A stretch of DNA of 64,000 nucleotides. Source: Streptomyces exfoliatus. Lineage in GTDB: Bacteria > Actinomycetota > Actinomycetes > Streptomycetales > Streptomycetaceae. Position 1 is the first letter of the stretch; every line of letters starts with the position of its first letter. Position numbers and translations under genes: made by a program. The DNA lies in assembly GCF_000725545.1 (NCBI RefSeq), contig NZ_JNZP01000010.1, forward strand, positions 186,001 through 250,000. Direction: 5' to 3'. This document shows positions 27,884-34,606 of this stretch, one piece after another. The notes beneath the pieces are model-generated. The model saw only the letters and a list, made by a program, of their open reading frames with translations, was not told where the DNA came from and ran no database searches.

Positions 27884-27955
27884 ATGCGTGAGTTCACGAC
27901 CTTCGTCTTTACCTATGGCAACCGGCCCACCGGCTGCCATGGTCGTGCTGCTTGA
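27884..27955 (+). CDS. Aromatic-rich leader peptide of the chorismate mutase gene
   Basis: This 23-codon ORF reads MREFTTFVFTYGNRPTGCHGRAA and stops at TGA 27955. Three Phe codons and one Tyr codon occur among codons 4 to 11, close to where a stalled ribosome would alter RNA pairing. A strong terminator hairpin follows 25 nt later, and then the chorismate mutase start. This is the classical layout of transcription attenuation by charged aromatic tRNA. It is too small for standard gene calling, and its expression is inferred. Confidence 0.65.
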   Translation: MREFTTFVFTYGNRPTGCHGRAA

Positions 27956-27979
27956 GCAACTGACAAGCGACTTCCCAGG

Positions 27980-28015
27980 CGCCCCGGGCCGACAGGCCCG
28001 GGGCGTTCTGCGTTT
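27980..28015 (+). terminator. Attenuator terminator before the chorismate mutase gene
   Basis: A perfect 11-bp stem (CGCCCCGGGCC / GGCCCGGGGCG) with a GACA loop is followed by TTCTGCGTTTT, unusually T-rich for this genome. It lies between the leader ORF and the ATG at 28064. An upstream GGCCC at 27924-27928, inside the leader ORF, could pair with GGGCC of the left arm as an antiterminator. Confidence 0.75.
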
Positions 28016-28063
28016 TCCGGGCCGGGTCGCTCCGGGGCATCCGACACCACGAGGAGCCCAGCC

Positions 28064-28354
28064 ATGACCGCCCTGACCCAGACCGAGAAGACCGGCGCCC
28101 GCACCGACGAGGCGGCGACGCTGATCGGTGACGCCCGGGAGCGCATCGACGCGCTCGACGACCGGATCATCGGTCTCATCCAGGAACGGATGGCCGTCTC
28201 GGCCGTCATTCAGGAGGCCCGGATCTCCTCCGGCGGCCGCCGGGTGAACCTGGCGCGCGAGATGGAGGTCCTCGGCCACTTCCGGGACGCGCTGGGCAAG
28301 CCGGGCACGGCGCTGGCCATGACGATGCTGGAGCTGTGCCGCGGGCGCATCTGA
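28064..28354 (+). CDS. Chorismate mutase, AroQ type
   Basis: The 96-residue all-helical enzyme converts chorismate to prephenate, the branch point to phenylalanine and tyrosine. The conserved AroQ pattern is visible: IDALDDRIIGLIQERMAVSAVIQEARI in helix 1 and a second helix around REMEVLGHFRDAL. ATG 28064 has GAGGAG upstream. The first 18 residues are a flexible extension. It is a single gene behind a leader peptide and attenuator, which fits control by phenylalanine/tyrosine supply. Confidence 0.93.
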   Translation: MTALTQTEKTGARTDEAATLIGDARERIDALDDRIIGLIQERMAVSAVIQEARISSGGRRVNLAREMEVLGHFRDALGKPGTALAMTMLELCRGRI

Positions 28355-28937
28355 GTGCCCCCCGGGCTCCCGCGCGAGCGCTCCCCGCGTCCTGCCGGGC
28401 GCCCCGCGTGTGAGTGGGCGACCGCATCTGAGTTCGGGCCCGCTCTCACCCGTACGGCGCGTGACCGGCTCCGGCCCGGCTTCGTTGGTCCGGGTGTCCG
28501 TGCCAGCCAGGGGCGGGCCCGTAAGAAACCACGCGTGGCTTCGCTGGGGCGTGTGGCGTACCTCAGGTACGTCGTGGGACCTCGCACCAGCGCTTTGTGA
28601 CCGGACAGCAGGGGACAGCAGTCCGGTCACGCAGAAAGGGCGGTCGGTCCCGGGGACGCCCGGGGCCGGCCGCAACCGGCCGATCTCCCGATCCCTCCCG
28701 CTTCCCCTGCCGTCCCCCGTTCCCTTCCTCCCCCACGCGGCGCGACCCCCCGGCGCCGCCCCGCTCGGCACCGCCGCTGCCCTGACACCGGTGCCGACCC
28801 CCGAGGGCCCCGTGCGGCCGCGACCGGAATCGCGGGCACGGGGCCCTTGCCCGTACCCACCCGCCTCCGACGTGACGCGCGTCACACAAAGATCCCGTGC
28901 AACCGCTACAACCATCCCGGCCGGTCGTGGGTCATCT
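28355..28937. other. Non-coding stretch after chorismate mutase
   Basis: Several open frames cross this region, but none combines Streptomyces codon bias, a ribosome binding site and a recognisable product. The only strong signal is the palindrome GTGACGCGCGTCAC at 28872-28885, annotated with the candidate small transcript. Confidence 0.5.
28872..28885. promoter_or_regulatory. CRP-like palindrome
   Basis: GTGACGCGCGTCAC is a perfect 14-bp palindrome that fits both the Streptomyces Crp pattern GTG-N6-GNCAC and the enteric TGTGA-N6-TCACA (9 of 10). It lies about 65 bp upstream of the small ORF and hairpins that follow. Binding is inferred. Confidence 0.5.
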
Positions 28938-28994
28938 ATGCAGCATCACCAAAGCTGGTGAGGGCGCTGCACTCGGAGGGGGGTGCAGCGCCCT
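28938..28994 (+). ncRNA. Candidate small transcript: 7-codon ORF, two hairpins, terminator
   Basis: ATG at 28938 opens MQHHQSW followed by TGA. The same bases hold a 6-bp hairpin (TCACCA / TGGTGA, 28946-28961), directly followed by a 12-bp hairpin (AGGGCGCTGCAC / GTGCAGCGCCCT, 28961-28994) and TTCCGTTTCC. No plus-strand gene follows, so this is either a short stand-alone RNA or simply the minus-strand terminator of the GMC oxidoreductase gene. Confidence 0.35.
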
Positions 28995-29043
28995 TTCCGT
29001 TTCCGGGGCCTTCCCACCGTCTTCCGCTGCCGGTCCGCCCGCG

Positions 29044-30864
29044 TCAGACCTTCTTCGGCGGGACCGTCGGCATCCCCAGGAACGGCAGCCGCAGGGCGCC
29101 GAAGGCCTCGGCCGGGACCGCGGGCGACTTGGGTTCGACCGCGGCGATCCGTACGTACGCCTCGCCCTGTCTCGGTCGCGTGTCCTCCTCGCCCTTGTTC
29201 GGCCAGAAGGACATGGCCCGCTCGGCCTGGGCGGTGATCGTCAGGGACGGGTTGACGCCGAGGTTGGCGGAGACGGCCGCCCCGTCGACGACGGAGATCC
29301 CGGGGTGACCGTAGAGCCGGTGGTACGGGTCGATGACGCCGGACTCGGCGTCGGCGCCGATCGGGCAGCCACCCAGGAAGTGGGCGGTGAGCGGGGTGCC
29401 CATCAGTTCGCCGATGTTGGAGCCGGCGAAACCGTTGATCTCCTCGGCGAGGAGGGTGGCGGCCCGGGTGGCCTCGGGGATCTGGACCGGGTTCGGCGCC
29501 CCGTGTCCCTGGCGGGCCGTGAGCAGGCCCTTTCCGAGGCCGCCGGGCTTGCGGTAGGTCGTGAGGGAGTTGTCGAGGGACTGCATGACCAGACCGATGA
29601 TGGTCCGCTCCGACCAGTGCCAGTTGGAGAGCGAGCGCGCGGCCTGCGTGGGGTGCTTGAGCAGGTTGAGGAGCCAGTTGCGCACCCGGTGGGCCCCGTA
29701 GGGGACCTGGAGGACGGTCAGGCTGCCCATGGAGTTCGAGCCCCTGCCGTACCGCACCGGCTCGATGTGGGTGTGGGCGTCGGGGTGGACGGAGGAGGTG
29801 ATGGCGACGCCCTTGGTGAAGTCGGCCTTCTCCCTGCCGTGCTTCTTGCGGTAGCGACGGTCGGTCGTCTGCGCGCCGACGAGACCCTCGGAGTTGGTGC
29901 GCGTGAGTTCGCCGAGCCGGCGCGAGATCCGGGGCAGCAGTCCGCTGTCCTTCATCCGGTGCAGCAGGGTCTGGGTGCCGTACGTGCCGGCCGCGATCAC
30001 CACGCGGCGGGCGGTGAACGTCCTTCCCTTCCCCTTCCTCCGCCGGTCGGTGGGCAGGGTCTTCACCGCGAAGCCGCCCCGCGAGTCCTCGGTGACGGTG
30101 ACGACCGTGGTCATGGGGTGGACGGTCGCGCCCGCCTTCTCGGCGAGGTGGAGGTAGTTCTCGTTGAGGGTGTTCTTGGCGCCGTGACGGCAGCCGGTCA
30201 TGCACTCGCCGCACTCGGTGCAGGCGCGCCGGGCCGGGCCGGCGCCGCCGAAGTAGGGGTCGGCGACCTCGGCGCCGGGCTTGGCCTTCGCCGTACCGAC
30301 ACCATCCTCGCCGACGGCGTCGCGGCCGTCACCGAAGAAGACGCCGACCGGCGCCATGTGGAAGGTGTCGCCGATGCCCATCGCCTGGGCGGCCGCCTTG
30401 AGGTGCACGTCGGAGGGGGTCGTCGTCGGGTTGAGCCGGACGCCGAGCATCCGCTGGGCCTGGTCGTAGTACGGCCGCAACTCGTCCTGCCAGTCCGTGA
30501 TGTCCTTCCACTGCGGGTCGTCGAAGAACGGCTTGGGCGGTACGTAGAGGGTGTTGGCGTAGTTGAGGGAGCCGCCGCCGACGCCGGCGCCCGCGAGCAC
30601 CATGACGTTGCCGAGCAGGTGGATGCGCTGGATGCCGTAGAGGCCGAGCGCCGGGGCCCAGAGGAAGTTCTTCACGTCCCAGGAGTTCTTCGGCAGGCTC
30701 GCGCGGGTGAAGCGGCGCCCGGCCTCCAGGACGCCGACCCGGTAGCCCTTCTCGGTGAGGCGGAGGGCGGTGACCGAACCGCCGAAGCCGGAGCCGACGA
30801 CGAGGACGTCGTAGTCGTACGCGCTGTCCTCGTCCTGATTCTGGGCAGGGGGTACCACGGTCAT
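29044..30864 (-). CDS. GMC-family FAD oxidoreductase (cholesterol-oxidase-like)
   Basis: The 606-residue flavoprotein has the dinucleotide-binding motif VVGSGFGGS and the GMC signature GAGVGGGSLNYAN. A cysteine cluster, CTECGECMTGC, is found in the cholesterol-oxidase-like branch of GMC enzymes. The C-terminal region includes GGCPIGAD and HPGISVVDGAAVSANLGVNPSLTITAQ, with the conserved Asn. Such enzymes oxidise alcohols, often sterols. It lies 39 bp after the aldehyde dehydrogenase gene on the same strand, consistent with an alcohol-to-aldehyde-to-acid route. No signal peptide is seen. Confidence 0.88.
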   Translation of the reverse strand: MTVVPPAQNQDEDSAYDYDVLVVGSGFGGSVTALRLTEKGYRVGVLEAGRRFTRASLPKNSWDVKNFLWAPALGLYGIQRIHLLGNVMVLAGAGVGGGSLNYANTLYVPPKPFFDDPQWKDITDWQDELRPYYDQAQRMLGVRLNPTTTPSDVHLKAAAQAMGIGDTFHMAPVGVFFGDGRDAVGEDGVGTAKAKPGAEVADPYFGGAGPARRACTECGECMTGCRHGAKNTLNENYLHLAEKAGATVHPMTTVVTVTEDSRGGFAVKTLPTDRRRKGKGRTFTARRVVIAAGTYGTQTLLHRMKDSGLLPRISRRLGELTRTNSEGLVGAQTTDRRYRKKHGREKADFTKGVAITSSVHPDAHTHIEPVRYGRGSNSMGSLTVLQVPYGAHRVRNWLLNLLKHPTQAARSLSNWHWSERTIIGLVMQSLDNSLTTYRKPGGLGKGLLTARQGHGAPNPVQIPEATRAATLLAEEINGFAGSNIGELMGTPLTAHFLGGCPIGADAESGVIDPYHRLYGHPGISVVDGAAVSANLGVNPSLTITAQAERAMSFWPNKGEEDTRPRQGEAYVRIAAVEPKSPAVPAEAFGALRLPFLGMPTVPPKKV

Positions 30865-30903
30865 GGCTCTCCTCGTACGAAAAGGGGTGAAAAGGAAAGG
30901 GCG

Positions 30904-32568
30904 TCAGCGCAGGCGGAGGGCCTTCATCGCCTTCAGGGACACGCTCATGAACGCGGCGTACTTCTCGTCGTCCATCCCGAAGGAGGGGGCGAGGGGCATC
31001 AGCCGCTGCTGGGCGACGGTCTGGGCCTCGGTGTACTTGAGGATGCCCTCCGAGCCGTGGCGGCGGCCGAGCCCGGAGTCCTTCATGCCGCCCATCGGGG
31101 ACTGCACGCTGCCGTAGGCGGGGGCGTACCCCTCGTTGATGTTGACGGTGCCGGTGCGCAGGCGGGCGGCGACGGCGTGGCCGCGGCGCGAGTCCTTCGT
31201 CCAGACGGACGAGTTCAGTCCGTACGGGGTCGCGTTGGCCTGGGCGACGACCTCGTCCTCGTCGGTGAAGCGGTAGATCGAGACGACCGGGCCGAAGGTC
31301 TCCTCCGAGCAGACCGCCATCGGGGCCTCGACGCCGTCGAGGATGGTCGGCTCGTAGAAGAGGGGGCCTATGTCGGGGCGCGCGACGCCGCCCGCGACGA
31401 GCGTGGCGCCCTTGGCGACGGCCTCCTCGACGTGCTTCGTGACGGTCTCCAGCTGCCGCTCGCCGACGAGGGAGCCCATGTCGGCGCCGTAGGCGAGGGA
31501 GCTGCCGAGCCGCATCGCCTTCGTGCGGGCGGCGAAACGGGCGACGAAGTCGTCGGCGACCGACTCGTGCACGTACAGGCGCTCGATGGAGATGCAGAGC
31601 TGTCCGGCGGAGGAGAAGCAGGCGCGGACGGCTCCGGCGGCGGCCTTCTCGATGTCGGCGTCCTTGAGGACGAGCATCGCGTTCTTGCCGCCGAGTTCGA
31701 GGGAGACGCCGACGAGCCGGGCGGCGGCGCCCTGGGCGACCTCGCGGCCGGTACGGGTGGAGCCGGTGAAGGAGACGTAGTCGGCGTGCTTGACGACCTC
31801 GGGGCCGACGACCGGGCCCTCGCCGAGGACGACCTGGAAGACCTCGGCGGGAAGACCGGCCTCGATGAGCAGGTCACGGGCCCACAGCGCGGTGAGCGCG
31901 GTCTCGGTGTCCGGCTTCATGACGACGGCGTTGCCCGAGACGAAGGCGGGGAGCGCGTCGCCGACGGAGAGTTCGAGCGGGTAGTTCCAGGGCGCGATCT
32001 GGCCGACGACCCCGCGCGGCTGGCGCAGCTCGGTGACCTTGGTGAGGGTGGGCACGACGCCGGTGTGGCGGCGGGGGCGCAGGTAGGAGCCGGCCTTGCG
32101 GCCGTAGTGGCGGGAGGCGACGGCCACCGCCTGCACCTCCTCGTGGGCGTGCAGGCGCGCCTTGCCGGTCTCCAGCTGGATGAGGTCGAGGACCTCGGCC
32201 TGGCGCTGGAGGACCAGGTCGTGGAAGCGGAGGAGGACGGCGGCGCGGGTCTTGACCGGGGTGGCGGCCCAGACGGCCTGGGCGGCTCGCGCGCGCGTGA
32301 AGGCCTCGGCGACGTCCTCGGGCGTGGACTCGGGCAGGTCCGCCAGCTTGTCCCCGGTGAAGGGGGTGTGGTTGGCGGTCCGGCCGGAGCCGACGACGCC
32401 CCTGGTGAGCCTGGCGACCACCTCGGGCGTCACCACGTCGGCGGCGGTGCGCACGCCGGCGGGTACGGGCGCGACCGGGTTCGTGGCCGCGGCGGGGGCG
32501 GCGGCTCCGGCCTTCGCGGCGGGGGCGTCGGGAACCGAGGGGGCGGCGGGGGCCTGCGAGTCCGTCAT
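30904..32568 (-). CDS. Aldehyde dehydrogenase, succinate-semialdehyde type
   Basis: The 554-residue enzyme has the catalytic Cys in SSAGQLCIS, the general-base Glu in LELGGKN, the APWNYP substrate-side motif, FTGSTRTG, and the C-terminal GGMKDSGLGRRHG typical of succinate-semialdehyde dehydrogenases of the GabD2 group. It should oxidise an aldehyde to an acid with NAD(P)+. The first 50 residues are an Ala/Pro-rich extension. It is the first gene of an operon with the GMC oxidoreductase. The physiological substrate is not certain. Confidence 0.88.
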   Translation of the reverse strand: MTDSQAPAAPSVPDAPAAKAGAAAPAAATNPVAPVPAGVRTAADVVTPEVVARLTRGVVGSGRTANHTPFTGDKLADLPESTPEDVAEAFTRARAAQAVWAATPVKTRAAVLLRFHDLVLQRQAEVLDLIQLETGKARLHAHEEVQAVAVASRHYGRKAGSYLRPRRHTGVVPTLTKVTELRQPRGVVGQIAPWNYPLELSVGDALPAFVSGNAVVMKPDTETALTALWARDLLIEAGLPAEVFQVVLGEGPVVGPEVVKHADYVSFTGSTRTGREVAQGAAARLVGVSLELGGKNAMLVLKDADIEKAAAGAVRACFSSAGQLCISIERLYVHESVADDFVARFAARTKAMRLGSSLAYGADMGSLVGERQLETVTKHVEEAVAKGATLVAGGVARPDIGPLFYEPTILDGVEAPMAVCSEETFGPVVSIYRFTDEDEVVAQANATPYGLNSSVWTKDSRRGHAVAARLRTGTVNINEGYAPAYGSVQSPMGGMKDSGLGRRHGSEGILKYTEAQTVAQQRLMPLAPSFGMDDEKYAAFMSVSLKAMKALRLR

Positions 32569-32741
32569 GAGGGCGAGCGTAGGCGGCGTTCCGCCCTTTG
32601 GGTACCCGTCGGTAACGCGTTTTCACCGGGCGCGCGCATCGCGCCAGCGATCACTGGCACATAAGGCCTGATCAGGGGCTTACGGCTGGCGGGAGTCCCT
32701 GGTCGGAGATTCTCGCGGGTTCTCGATCGCCCTCGCGGGTT

Positions 32742-34394
32742 TCAGTCGCCCGGCGCCCGCCAGTGCCGGAGCACCACGTCGAACTGCTCGCGGGTGGTCG
32801 ACCAGCTCGACTCGGGCGCGGACATGTAGATGGCGTACTCGGTGCCGTCGTCCTCGTAGTACATGAGGTCGATCGCGTGCCGGGGGCCGGGGAAGTCCTT
32901 CTTCTCGGTCCAGGTGAACTCCCACTGGCAGGAGCGGACCTGGTCGCGGTAGGTGACCTGGCCGAGCTTGACCCGGACGTAGTCCATCCGCTTCGCGAGC
33001 GTGCGCTCCAGGTCGAGGGCGTGCGCGTACGGGTTCTCGAAGTCGGGGCTGTCGTCGATGCTGATCCGGATGCGGTGGCGGCCGTTGTCCGGGGTGTAGT
33101 CGATCTGGTCCCCCTCCGTCTGCCGCTTCCAGCCGTCCGGCACGACGAGGCTGAAGCCCGCCGGGTCCTCGACGCGGTGCCAACCGGCGGGCACGTCGTT
33201 CGCGATGGCCTTGTTCGAAGGAACGGGACTGGTGGCGGTGGTCGGTCCGCCCCCGCCCTTCCGGTCACCGCCCGCGTAGTGCATGGCGGTGAAGACGGCG
33301 CCGCCCGCGACGAGTCCGGCCAGCAGGGCCGCGAGGACGACCGTACGCCAACGGCCCCGGCCGGGCGCCGGGGAGGACGGCACCAGGGTCGGCGGAGAGG
33401 GGACGGGAGCGACGGGCGGCTGCGGGCGGGTGGAACCGGCCTCGGAGCCCGGATCGACCGGGGCGGGGCCGAAGGGGGAGACCGGCCCGCCCCCCGCCGG
33501 GTCCAGTTCCTCCCTGACCACCCGCTGAGTCGGCACGTACGCCTGCGCCGCCTCCGGCGTACGTCCCTCCATCGCGTCGAGCAGCATCCGCTCGGCCTCC
33601 TCGGCGCGCGGACGGTGCTCCGGGTCCTTGCGCAGCAGGGCCACGATGACGGGGGCCAGCGCCCCCGCCTTCCGCGGGTGCGGCGGCTCCTCCGTCACCA
33701 CGGCCTGCATGGTGCTGATCGGGGAGGTGCGGCGGAACGGCGAGGTGCCCTCCACCGCCGTGTACAGGGTGGCGCCGAGGGACCAGAGGTCGGAGGCGGG
33801 ACCCGGGTCGCCGCCCTGTACCCTCTCGGGCGCCAGATAGTCGATGGAGCCGACGAGTTCACCGGTCCGGGTGATCGTCGAGTCCCCCTCGATCGCCGCG
33901 ATCCCGAAGTCGGTGATGAGGACGCGCCCGTCGCGCGCGAGGAGGACGTTGCCCGGCTTGACGTCCCGGTGCAGCACTCCGGCCGCGTGCGCTGCGCGCA
34001 GCGCGCCGAGGACGTGCAGCCCGATCCTGGCGGCCTCGCGGGGCTCGATCGTGCCCGCCTCCTTGGCGGCGTCGGCGAGCGAGGGCCCGTCGACGTACTG
34101 CATCACGATCCACGGCCGGTCGTCGTGCTCGAGGACGTCGTGGACCGTCACGACGCCCGGGTGGGTGATCCGGGCGGCGGCCCGCGCCTCCTTCTGCGTC
34201 CGGGCGTGCAGCACCAGCCGGTCGGCCTCGGCCACGAACCGGCCGGCCGTCAACTCCTTGACCGCCACCACGCGGTGCAACACCTCGTCGTGCGCGCGCC
34301 AGACCTTGCCCATGCCGCCGCGTCCGATGGACTCGCCCAGCCGGTATCGACCGGCGAGCAACAGCCCCGCCCCTGTGCCCTGAGAATGTTCCAC
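32742..34394 (-). CDS. Membrane Ser/Thr protein kinase with extracellular sensor domain
   Basis: This 550-residue kinase has GRGGMGKVWRA, catalytic Lys46 in VAVKEL, HRDVKPGN (142-147), DFG (162-164) and the APE-like LAPERVQ. A Pro-rich linker, one membrane helix (VVLAALLAGLVAGGAVFTAM) and an extracellular domain beginning VPAGWHRVEDPAGFSLVVPDGW follow. The catalytic set is complete, so it should be active. It is the third and last of a row of three related kinases on this strand and is preceded by a 212-bp gap that contains direct repeats. Confidence 0.93.
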   Translation of the reverse strand: MEHSQGTGAGLLLAGRYRLGESIGRGGMGKVWRAHDEVLHRVVAVKELTAGRFVAEADRLVLHARTQKEARAAARITHPGVVTVHDVLEHDDRPWIVMQYVDGPSLADAAKEAGTIEPREAARIGLHVLGALRAAHAAGVLHRDVKPGNVLLARDGRVLITDFGIAAIEGDSTITRTGELVGSIDYLAPERVQGGDPGPASDLWSLGATLYTAVEGTSPFRRTSPISTMQAVVTEEPPHPRKAGALAPVIVALLRKDPEHRPRAEEAERMLLDAMEGRTPEAAQAYVPTQRVVREELDPAGGGPVSPFGPAPVDPGSEAGSTRPQPPVAPVPSPPTLVPSSPAPGRGRWRTVVLAALLAGLVAGGAVFTAMHYAGGDRKGGGGPTTATSPVPSNKAIANDVPAGWHRVEDPAGFSLVVPDGWKRQTEGDQIDYTPDNGRHRIRISIDDSPDFENPYAHALDLERTLAKRMDYVRVKLGQVTYRDQVRSCQWEFTWTEKKDFPGPRHAIDLMYYEDDGTEYAIYMSAPESSWSTTREQFDVVLRHWRAPGD

Positions 34395-34520
34395 GTGCCC
34401 CCGCCTGTTCCTTCGGATGCCAGATTACGGAGGGGTGCGGGGGTGGCGGAACCTCGGGTCGGTCATAGGAACAGCACTGTGACCGGGGGCCGGTGGCGTT
34501 TCCCGCGCTCCGCCGCGGCC

Positions 34521-34600
34521 CGGCCCTCGTTCCGTCGCGGCCCAGCTCCGGTTCCTTTGCTGCACGGCCCTCGTTCCGTCGCGGCCCGGCCCTCGTTCCG
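34521..34600. repeat. 23-bp direct repeats between two kinase genes
   Basis: CGGCCCTCGTTCCGTCGCGGCCC occurs at 34521-34543 and again at 34565-34587, followed by a 14-bp partial copy at 34587-34600. They lie just upstream of the kinase gene that starts at 34394 and beyond the stop of the pseudokinase gene. Function unknown. Confidence 0.8.
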
Positions 34601-34606
34601 CCGTGA

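Noticed and set aside
28410-28961. 183-residue open frame downstream of chorismate mutase
   Set aside because: Composition and codon use do not fit a gene, and no start signal is seen. Only its last seven codons overlap the candidate small transcript.
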